Below are positions 12,101 through 23,079 of a stretch of DNA of 64,000 nucleotides, piece by piece. How positions within the stretch are numbered: position 1 is the first letter of the stretch; each line of letters opens with the position of its first letter. Position numbers and translations under genes: made by a program. This stretch comes from Triangularia verruculosa. Lineage: Eukaryota > Ascomycota > Sordariomycetes > Sordariales > Podosporaceae. Below the pieces are notes generated by a model. The model saw nothing but the letters and a program-made list of their open reading frames with translations. It searched no databases and was not told the DNA's origin. The stretch covers positions 186,001 through 250,000 of the forward strand of contig MU863917.1 in NCBI GenBank assembly GCA_033296885.1, in the 5' to 3' direction.

Positions 12101-12239
12101 ATCGTGTGGTTTTACCCTTCCTCGAGCGGCGGTAGTCGCCATCTCTGTCGTCAGGGCGACGGTACTCGCGGTCACGATAGCTTCCACTTCGCCCACCATC
12201 CCGCGATGGGGACCTGGAGCGGTGCCGCCCCTCGTACAT
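9199..12239 (-). CDS. RBM5/RBM10-like splicing regulator (RRM, RanBP2 zinc finger, RRM, C2H2, G-patch)
   Basis: Four exons: 12116-12239, 11355-11984, 11053-11291, 9199-11001; 931 residues. Order of parts: an Arg/Ser/Asp-rich head (1-165) with SRSPSR; RRM1 (about 170-290, KALILEGLPEDASERDV and later QRIAVVEFHRRAQVEDF); a RanBP2-type zinc finger (about 325-350, WTCVNC followed by CFKC); RRM2 (about 375-480, SHYVVIRNLDRSV and YGFAEFATVEDARAAV); two Cys2-His2-like fingers (CLVC, CLLC with distal His); a Lys-rich part; a G-patch (about 850-900, GMLAKMGWTAGAGLG). This architecture is that of RBM5/6/10 spliceosomal regulators, which recruit a DEAH helicase through the G-patch. I could not identify an OCRE domain. 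The third intron (11002-11052) is 51 nt, in frame and splits the zinc-finger cysteines. Confidence 0.87.
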
Positions 12240-12997
12240 GATGTTGGAGAGTTTGGTTGAGGTCCAAAATGAATAGGAGAGGCCCAATTGCTTGAGCAAA
12301 GGGAGGTTGTTTGCTGCTCAAAGCATTCAGTGTCCCAATCGCGGGGACCTTGATGGTTTGCCAGGAGGATCCAAACTGAAAGCCAAGCAATGGCAGTCGC
12401 AGGAAGTCACACAGCCGTAAAGCTTACCTGGTGCGTGCACGCGCGTGGTCAGAGCGTAAATCGTCTTCAGCAGGCCGTTCGTACACTAGCCGAAGATATC
12501 CCGATTATCTGGCAGATCTTATCGCTGCACTGGCCCGTGCGGTCGCGGGGCTTACAGTGTGGAATCGTTGCTTGTAGGCACGGTGTTGAGGGGTCACTTA
12601 CGGATATGAAGACGGTGATGCGGATGAATGAAGAGGGAATTTGAGACAAAGTTGCAAGAAATCAAATAAAAGTCAGTTGGATTCAATATTTCAACCTATT
12701 TCCAAGCGGCCAATACCATTGCTCCATTTGATGAGGCCCGCCATCGATTAGTCGTCGGTGAGACTCTGCCTCGAAACAGTCAGTGCCGTTCACCAGCGCA
12801 GCTGATGGTGCGTGATGAGTGAGTGAGGTTATGACTTCAAGAAGCCAATGCTGATTTGAAATCTAGGAAATACTTCCAAGAAGAGTATTTTGTTACGGCA
12901 GCGCTATTATTCTTGAAAATCACCCAGAGCGGCCAAACGCCCCGGCTACAATACCCCTGAGCCCCTGAATCCGCCTCACCTTGCACAACCATCCATC
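12240..12997. promoter_or_regulatory. Divergent intergenic region, RBM5-like gene and MoaE gene
   Basis: About 0.75 kb between head-to-head genes, so both promoters lie here. No coding content. An AG/CT-rich and AT-mixed stretch without a recognisable motif. Confidence 0.5.
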
Positions 12998-13598
12998 ATG
13001 ACAACTCAAGACCAAGTCAACCCACTCCCCACCGAAGGAGAAACTTCAATCTCTCTTCCAAACATCTATGTCGCCCTCACCGATGCCCCCCTCGACATCC
13101 TCTCCATCATGGACAAAGTCCGCAGCCCAGAAGCCGGAGCTATCGTTACGTTTGCCGGTATTTTGCCCCTTCCTTCTCTCTGTGGTTCTAACCCCCCTGT
13201 CTTCTTTCCCCACCATGAATTGTCACTCACTCCGGAATCCAGGTACAACAAGAAACAACTTCGCCAATAAACCCGTCTCCTCACTCACATACACATCCTA
13301 CCGGCCTCTCGCCCTCCAGACCCTATCGTCCATCGCCTCAAAGCTACTCACCACGCATTCCCTGAACGGAATAGCAATAGTCCATAGACTCGGCACAGTT
13401 CCCATAGGCGAGGAGTCCATTCTCATTGCAGTGAGCTCCGCCCACCGGAAAGCTGCCTGGTTAGCAGGCGAGGAAGCGCTGGAGGAATGCAAAGAAAAGG
13501 TCGAGGTCTGGAAGAGGGAGGAGTTTGAAGATGGAGGCGTGTGGAGGGCTAACAGGGATGGGGCTGTGGGAGTGCAGGTTGAGGAAGGGAAGCGGTAG
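12998..13598 (+). CDS. cnxH: Molybdopterin synthase catalytic (large) subunit, MoaE/MOCS2B type
   Basis: Two exons, 12998-13157 and 13243-13598, 171 residues. The intron sits inside the conserved motif: joining gives AGAIVTFAGTTRNNF, the MoaE signature. HRLGTVPIGEESILIAVSSAHR and then a Lys-rich helix ending KVEVWKREEF follow, where the family's catalytic Lys lies. The enzyme transfers sulfur from the thiocarboxylated small subunit to precursor Z to make molybdopterin, needed for nitrate reductase and xanthine dehydrogenase in fungi. Length is normal for the family. cnxH is the Aspergillus name for this function; the ortholog name in this organism may differ. The gene converges with the OPT transporter gene. 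Confidence 0.9.
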
Positions 13599-14116
13599 GT
13601 TTTGACAGTATAATAAGGAAACGCAAGCGGATCGAGCGGTGTAATTTCAAGTTGAACTTTGGCTGTCCTCCCAACTATCTGCCCCGTGCAGCAACCTTTG
13701 GGTGCCTTATGAACCAGGTCAATTGTAAAATCTCCCAACCGCCAGACTTGTTTCCCCTATCGGCCGGGCCTTAAATCTTCACGAGTCAGGGAGATCGAGT
13801 AGGCGGGAGTGGTGATTCAATTGACCTGATGGACAGCAGCACCCAAAAATCATATAACTTATATCTATCCTCCACACCTTGTTCCAGAGAGAGGCCCAAA
13901 GTCCTCCAACACTTTGCTCGCTCATTTTATCCAAAGACGACGCTCGAACACATAGCTACCTTAAGTCAAAATCAAGCCTCAGCAACTGCGAAGCCCATGC
14001 CATAATATCGACTTTCCACACTGAAAATCAACCAAAAAACCACATAAACTCCAAGAAACATGCCCGACTCCTCAAACTCCACCCAATCATTTGACCCCAT
14101 TGTTTGCCCCCTCCTA
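13599..14116. other. Convergent 3' region of MoaE and OPT genes
   Basis: About 0.5 kb of untranslated sequence between two converging genes. Nothing further is recognisable. Confidence 0.5.
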
Positions 14117-16747
14117 TCATGGCCATACGCTCGGCCCAAAAGTCTCCCCCGGCGGCACAACCTTTTGTATCGACCTCGCCGTCATATCCATCGTAGCCAG
14201 AACCGCCGTGTTTCCAAACCACTTCGGCGCGTCCGTCTCGCTCAAGTACAGCGCAAAGAAAATCACCAACGTCGACACAATCAGCCCACAATCCAACGCC
14301 GACGATGTGACATAATTGTACTGCAACCACCACCCAGTCTTCCTCCTCCTGATGAAAAAGTTGAAAACAGTGCCGACAATGCCCCAGCAGTAGTAGATGA
14401 AGACCGTTGCCGGTGGCAGCCATCCTGAGCCGCCAAAGATGAGCGGCATGTTGACGTACCTCCAGAGTGACCTCGGGTACCGACGGGCGAAGAACCAAGC
14501 GATGATCGGAGAGACGGCACCGACGAGCCAGAACCACTGGAGGGAGCTGTAAAGTGCCGTGCCGGAAAACATGCGCGCCGGGCCGATAGCGCCCCATACT
14601 ATGGAGGCGGTATAGAAAACCCTTGCGCTCGGGCAGTTCCAGTGGTGGACTTGGTTTTCGGAGCAAATGTCGGGGATCGTGTCCAAAGCCCAGTTCATGA
14701 CGGCGATCTGAACAATGGCGGACCATATGGATGCGATGAGCTGGGACCAGAACATGGTCCTTGGAGGTACTTTCATGTAGTGGCCCAGTTTCAGATCCTG
14801 CACAAAGTAGAGCGCTTGTGACATGCACAAGTAACCATAGTTCTTGAACATCATCATGGCGAGGGGTCGGCCGGGAAGCATGTAACCGATGATGAACTCG
14901 GTCAAAACATTGAGACCGAGCTGGATGTTAGTAATGGCCTGGACGATACCGATGGGGATGGTCCAGATTACGGGAACAAGCATGCAAATGATGTACGCCC
15001 ACCACGGGAAATTCGTGTCCCAAGCACAGACAACCACGAAGGACATGCCGAGCATTATGACGAATAGGACAATGTACCACCAGTCTGGTGCGTCCTTGTA
15101 CTTCTTCATGAGCCGCATGTGGACGTCGTCCTCCTGTGACCGCGCTAGCCTCCACTGCGACATAATTTCTCGGCCGTGGTATAAGGCGACGTGGGTAATA
15201 ACGGCGGCAACTGCGGCGAATGAAAGGCCGTAGGCGAGAGCGAACTGTGTAGGGAGATAGAGTGGCGAGTACGCCATATATCTGGCCTCGTCGAATTGCA
15301 AGTTATCTCCGAGGATCTTGGTCACGTTGTAGATGTGGCCAGTGTTGTCGTAGGCGTGGGCGTTTTGGACTGGCAGGAATTCCGAATACCACATGCCCGA
15401 GTAGTGGATACCGAGAGATACACAAACGAAGAAAATGGTAACACCGCCGATGACATTAGCGATGGCGTGGAAGGGGGTGTTAAGCGGTGACATGAGATAC
15501 CCGGAAATAATGCTCCAATCCTAGTGACCCGTTAGCCAAAAACCGGCGCGCAAGACCACGTACCATCAAACGACTTACCAGAGTGATGGGGAACAATCCA
15601 TAACCGCTATATCCTCCGAAAAGCTGGTTGACCACAACGTTCTCCGGCCAGATCCAGGTAATCCAACAGAACCATGAGAGGCCCTGGAAGAGATAGCCTG
15701 GAAACCAGTACCATAAGAACGAACCTCCGAATATGATCATGAACCATTTGTATCTGCTGATACTCCATCCGTTCGTCATCGTCGGGTCGGATGGGCTGTG
15801 GTCGTGGAGCGTGTAGAAAAGTGCGCAGTTGACGAGATCGGTCGGCCAAATCATGGCGGCGGGCCATACCAGAAACCTCCTTGCCAACCCAGCCAGCCCA
15901 TAGCCCGTGCAAAGTGTCGTGATACCGAAGAGCATTTGCCATAGCCACCCAAAGTTCTGGCCGTACCACATGCGCTGTGCAATAATCACATCGGTAGCAT
16001 ACAAGGCACCACCGCCATACGCAGCCTGTATCCCAGTTAGCGGCTCAACCCCCAGGCAAGTTCTTGGGAAGAAAACGCACATTTGACATGACCACGATGA
16101 TGACATGCTCTTTGAAGTTGAATGGGCCTGGCCTTAGGTTAAACTTGACCCCCCACACATTCCACACACGGTCTGGGAAAACCCAATCCCAGGCGAGACC
16201 TAATGGATAGGCAATGAGTTGAATGACAAAGGTGGTGAGCATGATGCTTGGGTTTCGCAGCGACAGCAGCATGTTGACGGCGGAACCAATCGTGCACAGC
16301 AACATTCCAATTACCCATGCTCGTATCGTATTCGCAGGCATCTCGACATCGAAGTTTCGCACCGTGGCTCGTACCTTGATAAGTGGTCAGAATGTCAGAA
16401 TATTGCACACCTTCTTTCGTAGCCCGCGCAAAGTCCCCCACGAAGGTCCTTGCGCCAGGCAACATGATTGAAAGGCTTCTCACTTCTGGATATGGAGAGT
16501 TGTCTTCGTTCAAGACCTGCTCGATTTCCGCACCCTTTTCCGCATTTTGCTGATTCAGAATGATGGCGATATCCACCTCCTCCAGCTCGTCCAACGGCAG
16601 GTTTGGATCTAATCGGTGCATCTTCTCAAAGTGCTTCAGTGACGCCAGTCCACTCGAGTCCCCCTCCATCGACCCGTCAACGCTTGGTAGTTGCTCCTCC
16701 TCATCGCGCCGCCGTCGAAGAATCCCACTCAAAAATGCTGGAGCCAT
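14117..16747 (-). CDS. OPT-family oligopeptide transporter
   Basis: Four exons: 16484-16747, 16081-16374, 15579-16025, 14117-15520, 802 residues, all introns phase 0. The first junction restores SPYPEVRATV, a typical OPT N-terminal motif. The soluble N-terminus (1-100) is followed by about 12-16 hydrophobic segments, starting ANTIRAWVIGMLLCTIGSAVN. The motif HYMKVPPR near residue 580 corresponds to the KIPPR signature of the peptide-transporter branch, and GYMLPGRPLAMMMFKNYGY precedes it. Family role: proton-coupled import of small peptides, glutathione or related compounds across the plasma membrane. Length is typical. The upstream flank is over 3 kb with no gene. Substrate cannot be read from the sequence. 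Confidence 0.92.
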
Positions 16748-19700
16748 TTTCCCGTTTTCTCACTGTCCTCTTCCTTACTTCGGCGGTCCCCTAATATGAG
16801 TGGGTGCGAGTTTCGGCCCGCTCCGTTGCTCCCGGCGCGACAAGGCCGGAGAAGCAAAAAAGGGTGCAATCAACGCGCCAGTGGTGTGTCGTTGCCGTGT
16901 TAAAAACAGAATAGCAGCGTCTGGTGTTGGGGAAAAAGGGCAAAAAAGAGAAAACGACTCGATGGCGCGAGCGCCGCTAAAAGACAGGGGGGATGGATTA
17001 ATGTATATTGAATCTGGACATGGCTGCCTCGTGCTTCAATGCGCAGATCACTGGCCCAGTGAAGAAAGCGGGGCCTGGGGTTCGGGTTCACACAGGCGAG
17101 ACAGCGAACGGGACAGCGGGCGACAGCGCAGGAATGGAGTGGTGGTGCCGGGAAGGGGGGAAATGGGTAGGAAAGGGAGGAAAGAAAACGGTGGATTCTC
17201 TACAGCACATCGGCGACATGGAGCGCAGTGGGCAAAGGGCAAACGCTGGTTCGACTGGGCGACTTCTCGGCAGCACCTGGGGACACGCTCGCTACCTAGC
17301 GGGTGAAAATGAATGAGGGGCTGCTTCTGGAAGCACAGGAAGCAGGCCAGCCGTTCAGCAGATCCATTCTCCCCGGTGAACCCCCAGCGAACTGCTGACC
17401 TGCCTAAATTGGTCTGATGGCTGGCTGATGGGTCGCGCTCCCGGCGAAACGACAGGGATCAAGGCGGGGGCCACAACTGTCCAGAGACCTGGAGACTGCT
17501 TGCGTGATGGCTGTTCCTCGATCCATCCCGTCGCGATGCGATAACACTAATGCGCGCCCTGACGCATGGAAGCGATGGTCAGCTTCGAAAGAAGAAAAAG
17601 AAGAAGTAGAAGTTGCGAGGATAGCTGCACCTCAGCAGGATTGGCTTCTCTGGAGCGGAGGATGGCGATGTGAGGGCCGAATCAATCCACAAGCGATGTC
17701 GCACTGACGGTCTTTTTCCTGCCTCCAATATCAAATGCTATGGCTTCGGGATTGGGGACCCCCATATGGTACGGTCTGTCTGTCTCTACCGCAGTAGTCT
17801 ACACGACGTCCACTCGCCCACTACCTAGAGAAATAGTCAGTAAGAAAAACGGGCTGTAGAAACGGCACGGTAGAGAAGACCGGGAACTTGCCACTCGTTT
17901 TCCTGATGGGCGGCGATGCATCCCATAGACCTCGGCCAATGGCAGCATGTCTTTGCGCTGTGTTTAATATCGGCGACCCATGATGCTTTCTTATCTCCCG
18001 CTTGGCTCCGTGGCACCAAGGTCTGAAACGGCGAGCCTGGGCTAGTAAATGCATTATTTTTCAATATTTCCGATACGGAATTCGGGGAGCAGTGGTGAAG
18101 TCTGTCTCTCGGGATGTCAACATGACTGTGTGGTGCCTGGACTCTCACCATAGGTCGCGAGCCACTGGACATGTCTGTCCTCTTGCCCTGAACTTTGCGG
18201 GGCGGGAGCAACAGCCGGCCGGGGTTGCAGCCTCCGTCCCCAGGACCGATTTGGCGGCGGCCAGGTGCGTCTCCGTTTCGATTGGCCAAGCTCCCCAAGG
18301 CTTTTGGATCCGGACCTGAATTCACCAAACGGGATTGAAGCCCGCAATCGCTTGGTAACTTCCAGGTTCCTTGTGGTGAGCAGGGCCCGTTCCCGCCTGA
18401 CTAAGCCTACTGCACTTCCACCTCCAACCCCCACCTTATTCATCTTCACCATCTCACCCACTATTTGCACCTTTCGGAGTTTATGTATAGGGTATGGCTT
18501 CAGTGGGAGATATTGTTCTCGAAGCCTATCTCAAGCACCGTTCTTCTTGGCGTCTCTTTATCATCAGCTCCAGTCATAGTTATCTCTCCAGTTGGCAGCA
18601 GAAACACAACACAACGCTTATCGGACCACACTCGACATGAGATCGAGATGCCTGGACAGGAACATGTCAAATACAGGGCTGGATGGCCGCATTTCCCTTT
18701 GGTTATCTGCTAAGAGAATACCCCTAGGACAGCCTTGGGGTCTAACAAGAAGCTTTCGGGCTTTACAACCCCTGCCCACCTCGCCGGCGCGGCTTTCCCA
18801 CGTTCCATGGTCGAGCCCATGCCTTGAATCCTTCCAAAGACACCTAAGATCGGGGAAGCTGCAGCTTAATGCCATTTTCGACGAATCAAACCCAATGGAG
18901 GTTTCCGTACGTGCCGCAGCAGCAGGGGGGTCGGGGGAGTCGGTAGGATGGGGATGCAGAGCCTGCAGAAGAATGGAACGCTTCTTCGTCTCATTCTCCC
19001 CGCTGCTCGGTATCGCATTTGGCTTGGGTAGCCGCTGTCACGGCTCATATCCAAACCTAGGGAAGAAACGACACAAGGGATACCGCCAGCTGAGCATCCC
19101 CTTCAGTACTTTCGGGTTTATCACCAACCGAGAGTTCCAAGCCCATGTTCCGCAACCATCAGATAACGTATTGAATCTTGGCATCTTGAAATGTCGTACT
19201 CGGAGCAAAGACACTCAGGCCTCTTCATCATGAATGCAGGCACGACGCAGCACGGCAGAGAAAAAGAAAGATTATCCTTCGCATCCCTATAACCGAGTAC
19301 CCGAACAATCCAAGAGGCCGGGTTTCCAGCTCCCAGCTCTTCTGGCCACTCGCGACCACCGATATCGCCACGATTCCTCGCCCTCCCGACCGCATTGTCT
19401 CTTGACCACCATCCCAGTTCTAACCCCCTAGTCCGCCCTTCTCCGCAATGTCTCTCTTTCCTCTCCATTCCGTTTCTTATGCTGGCTGCAGAATGGGACA
19501 CACATTCCTAACCAAAATAGCATCGAATAGATTGCGAACGATTGGTCCCGGCTATTTACACACATATTAAGCCGGCACCACCAGCTTACACACCAGTCTT
19601 CATACAAACGTGGCTGCAGAGAACAACAGCGAGCCCAGAACGACACCCAGAAATGTAGGTCTCGGCTTTAGGTTATAGTGTACCGGTGGGTGGGTGTGCC

Positions 19701-20217
19701 GCTAGCTCCAGACCCGAGTGGCCGTCTCAGGCAGTGGAACTGAAAAATCTAGAGAAGCACCGTTTGGCATGACAGCTATAGCGATGCTGAGTCCAGAGGG
19801 CATAGACTCACAGCTGGTCTTTTGGCTTCCAGCCCAACACAGATTTCTAGCGTTATTTTAGGTTCTTGGACGAAGCACGAAGTGCCATAGAGTGGATGGT
19901 AATATATATTCGCCAACATCCAGCACAAGTCACGCTGCTCGCTTAGCTTACCAGTAAGCAGTATACTGACTCTGTCCAAGAGCATCGTGACCATATCCCC
20001 CACGTTCCAGAGACTGTTGGGGTAGAACTACCTGCTGGAGACAACTTACAGCCCGATTCTGCCCACCACGACACCCATAGTTCACGGCAATATACCTACG
20101 CATCGACTGTCTCTCAAGGGCCCAACGCCACCAACTTCTGCAATGCGATTGTTTCAGTCCTGTTGCCATATCCAGATCGTGGATGTTAATAGACCCATCA
20201 GGCAAAACTATAAGTTG
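16748..20217. other. Gene-poor 3.5-kb region upstream of the OPT gene
   Basis: No ORF here has family features, consistent codon pattern or splice structure. The longest, 18592-19233 on the plus strand, reads as Ser/Arg-rich noise. The first kilobase is GC-rich and would contain the OPT promoter; a long regulated promoter or non-coding transcripts are possible but not shown by the sequence. Confidence 0.5.
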
Positions 20218-20244
20218 TTAATTACGGAGGTAGTCGCTTGTGAC
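20218..20244 (+). repeat. Left terminal inverted repeat
   Basis: Perfect inverted match over 27 bases to 21107-21133. The next base on either side does not match. Confidence 0.85.
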
Positions 20245-20329
20245 TGTAAAATAAATCTTTTTGGCACTACGAACCCGGCTAAAGGCCCAGCACTAATATT
20301 GCAAAGCCCTTAGAAGAGCGTGCAAATAT

Positions 20330-20785
20330 TGAATTTTAAGAAAAACACAGCGAAAATTAAAGCCTATATATATATTAAAACTTTAATTAAAATAAATAGT
20401 AATAGTAATACACTTTAATTCCTATACATATATATACTATAACTATTATTATAACTATTACTATAATTATTACTATAATTATTACTATATAACTTTAACC
20501 CTATATACGCCTTATATATTATTATAACCTTAACCCTATATATATAGTACACTACTACCACTACTACTACCGACTATTACTCTTATAATTAACGTAAAAT
20601 GTAATTAAGAAATACAATATATAAGAAAAGACTCTTTTTACTAGTAATTTTTAACTTTAGTATACTTAAGATCCCTTTACAGTATAAATATATAGGGGTA
20701 GGGCCCTACTATATATAGCTAGTATATCTATCATTGCTTTAGTTTACCAGACTACTTTAATTTATTTTACAGTTATAAGCGATGT
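20330..20785. repeat. AT-rich block with short TATTACTATAAT-like tandem units
   Basis: Almost only A and T, with repeated trinucleotide-like TAT/ATT/ACT units between about 20440 and 20500. Long TA-alternating runs suggest heavy C-to-T mutation of a former repeat or simple-sequence expansion. No gene. Confidence 0.7.
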
Positions 20786-21106
20786 CACACAGCCAACAAC
20801 CAACCGGCCACATCGCGGCCCAACAACCACCTACCTGCACGTTGTGAGCCAACTGTTGGAAGTAAAGCAGTCAATCAAAGGCATGGAGGCTATCAGAGGA
20901 ATCCTACTGGCCCAGTGGTATATTGAAGGACTTGGCAGTGGCCTGAGGCAAGGAGGGCACGGACTACTTGACGGAAGATAAATACGCGTTCAGAATCACT
21001 GTATTATTCCAAGTCTTCTTCTTCTTTTCTTCATCATGGACTTCGAGGCCATGGAAGATTATTACTGCAATTGAACCACTGTTCCAAGCCCTGTATTACA
21101 GCCCTT

Positions 21107-21133
21107 GTCACAAGCGACTACCTCCGTAATTAA
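21107..21133 (-). repeat. Right terminal inverted repeat
   Basis: Inverted partner of 20218-20244. It ends 138 bases before the 3' end of the tRNA gene. Confidence 0.85.
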
Positions 21134-21262
21134 TCTCGAAAACTATAATGCCATCATGCCACAATCATCATGAACACTTATAAAATTGTTCCTAGACCCT
21201 GAAAAGGGAGAACAATAAAGAGAGATCAAACAACCAGTGTGTGGTGTGTGTTGAATAAAGAG

Positions 21263-21267
21263 AAAAA
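21263..21267 (-). terminator. RNA polymerase III terminator of tRNA-Pro
   Basis: On the transcribed (minus) strand there is a run of five T, four bases after the tRNA 3' end. Confidence 0.75.
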
Positions 21268-21271
21268 GATG

Positions 21272-21362
21272 GGGGCCACCCGGGGATTGAACCCGGGACC
21301 TCTCGCAAGCAATGCTTTAGGGTGTACCCTAAGCGAGAATCATACCACTAGACCAGCGGCCC
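21272..21362 (-). tRNA. tRNA-Pro (anticodon AGG) with a short intron
   Basis: Read on the minus strand from 21362: acceptor 5' strand GGGCCGC pairs with GTGGCCC at 21273-21279, with discriminator C at 21272. The D-loop contains GTCTAGTGGTA. The anticodon stem CTCGC/GCGAG closes a loop containing TTAGGG, giving anticodon AGG (Pro). The T-arm CCGGG-TTCAATC-CCCGG is canonical. About 19 nt between position 37 and the 3' half of the stem is an intron; it contains CCCTAA, complementary to the anticodon loop TTAGGG, as expected of the anticodon-intron pairing that the splicing endonuclease recognises. Mature length is about 72 nt. Confidence 0.93.
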
Positions 21363-21630
21363 TTGTAATTGGTTGCTACAAGTGTGCTGAGTCAGGGTCT
21401 AACACAGGTGGGAACGCTGTGGTGACAACAGCTGCGGAATGAACATGAGATCTGATGAAGTTTGAAGAAGCCAAAGTTGACATAATCTGAAAATCCCGGG
21501 GTACGTTCATAGTAGCTTTCTCCTCAAGCTTCCCTCACATACCCCATGTCTATCCACCGTAAACAACACACGCCTATCATCAACCTCAACGTTCATTCAA
21601 CATCTCGATTCGGAATGTATCTACCCAACT

Positions 21631-23079
21631 CTATTCAACCTTCCACCCCTCGTTCATCAACGCCCACTTAATCGCCTCCGCCACATTCTTCCTCACCACA
21701 TCCGCCTTCCTCACATCCCCTTCCTTGAAATTCATCCTCAGCTCATTGTACACCCCGGTCTCGACCAACAAGCTCACCCACTCCGTCCCGTACTTCCCCT
21801 TCCCGTCATAATCATTCGCCCCCGCAATGTCGCTCTCCGGGTTATCCCCCACCATGTAAACCCTCTTCAGACCCTGCCTAACCACTTTCTGCGGATACCC
21901 CTTGCTCTTCAACCACTCCTCCCTATGCCTGACAAGCATCTCCTCCGCGTACTCGTACGTCTCCCTATGCGGCTTCCCAAAGCTCGTCCTCTTCAGCTCC
22001 GCCTTCCCCTCGGTGACCTCCTTCCAGATCCCCACCAGCGCGTGCTGAAACGCGCCCTGTCCGAACCTAGGGAGGTGGTACTTCGCCGCCCAGATCAAGT
22101 CCGAGTTGCTAAAAAACAGCTTCGGCTGCCCATCCCCTTGCCAATTCCCCCTGTTGTTCTCCTCCGAATACGTGCCCACGTACCCTTGCTTGCTCTGCAA
22201 CAGGTCCATAAACACTTGCACATCCAGCGCCCAGTCCCGCGGGTCATTCAACACAAACATCGCATCAATCTTCAAATGCTCCCCCAACCTCTTCTCCTCC
22301 TCCTCCTTCTCCGCCTCCTCGGCACTCAACACCTTCCCTTTCACCGTCTCCCCCTCCACCACCTTCGGCGGTGTCCACAATGGCTTTGGCAGCGGCTTCC
22401 CCATCTCCTTCCCCACCGTCTCAAACGGGAAAACCTCTGGCTTCGCGGTAAAGATGTCGCCGGGAGTCACAACAGATCTGAACCCATACCCCTGCATGAT
22501 TTGTCTGCACTTCTCATAATCACTTCCCGTCACCAGGATCGTCTTGTCAGCGTACTCAGGAAGCAGCTCCTGGAAGGGGGTGTGCGACTGGCAAAAGTTG
22601 TCCGTCGTCATGTTGGAATGGAGCTTCTGGTTGAGCTCGGCGACGCGGTCGCGCTCGAACTTGCCGCCGCCGTTGGTGAGGAGGATGAAGGGGATGTGGT
22701 AGTGGTCCAGGAGGGCGAGGACTTGTGCCGCCCCCTCGAGAGGTTCCCTTTCGTGCAGCAAGACGCCGTCGATGCTGAATATCTGTCAGCATGTTGATAT
22801 GTTAAGAAATATGGGAACAGGGTGGGCATACTCAAAGGCAAAGGCAAAACTGGGGGCTTCCCATTCTGACGGGGAGGGAGCGTCAGGTCTGATCCATCGC
22901 TTTCCTAATGTTGAGGCTTCCTTGGAGAAGGTTTCGTCTTTGAGCCCTCTGGTGGCGACGAGTGATGGCGGTGGTGGGCGGAGTAGCGAAGGTGAGCGTT
23001 TGTTGATGAGAGCAGCAGTTGCAACGGTGCTGCTTCTCGAGAGGGAGCTGAGTAAGAGGAGAAAGTTAGTGACCCTCAT
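21631..23079 (-). CDS. HAD-superfamily hydrolase, HDHD5/CECR5-like (cut-1 type), probably mitochondrial
   Basis: Two exons, 22832-23079 and 21631-22774, 463 residues. Splicing (donor GTATGC, acceptor CAG) joins AFAF with DIDGVLLHERE and so restores HAD motif I, with Asp83 and Asp85. Motif II is FILLTNGGG; motif IV is VYMVGDNPESDIAGAN. The layout matches class IIA HAD phosphatases related to yeast YKR070W, human HDHD5 and Neurospora cut-1. The N-terminus (MRVTNFLLLLSSLSRSS, then Arg-rich and Pro-rich) resembles a mitochondrial presequence or a signal peptide. A Lys/Glu-rich insertion around residues 180-200 is specific to this copy or to fungi. Substrate unknown. Confidence 0.88.

Larger units (their letters stand above)
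20218..21133. mobile_element. Putative non-autonomous DNA transposon with 27-bp terminal inverted repeats
   Basis: Bases 20218-20244 and 21107-21133 are perfect inverted copies (27 of 27), reading inwards TTAATTACGGAGGTAGTCGC and then TTGTGAC. Each end begins in TTAA, so the target site could be a TA duplication (Tc1/mariner-like) or TTAA (piggyBac-like); the palindrome prevents a decision. The inside has no coding frame. Bases about 20330-20780 are extremely AT-rich; the right third is of normal composition. This fits a MITE-like or decayed element, with the AT-rich part possibly produced by repeat-induced point mutation. Superfamily not established. Confidence 0.65.

Noticed and set aside
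16375..16480. A shorter intron in the OPT gene (GTGTGC to CAAG, 36 nt)
   Set aside because: Too short for a fungal intron and it breaks the frame; the GTGAGA donor at 16483 restores SPYPEVRATV in frame.
16800..17306. 168-codon plus-strand ORF
   Set aside because: Gly/Arg/Ser-rich low complexity within the OPT promoter region.
18592..19233. 213-codon plus-strand ORF in the gene-poor region
   Set aside because: No domain, Ser/Arg/Gly-rich with no splice context or conserved-looking block; the frame is probably open by chance in GC-rich sequence.
21925..22797. 290-codon plus-strand ORF opposite the HAD hydrolase
   Set aside because: Leu/Arg/Pro-rich antisense shadow; the minus-strand frame shows all HAD motifs.
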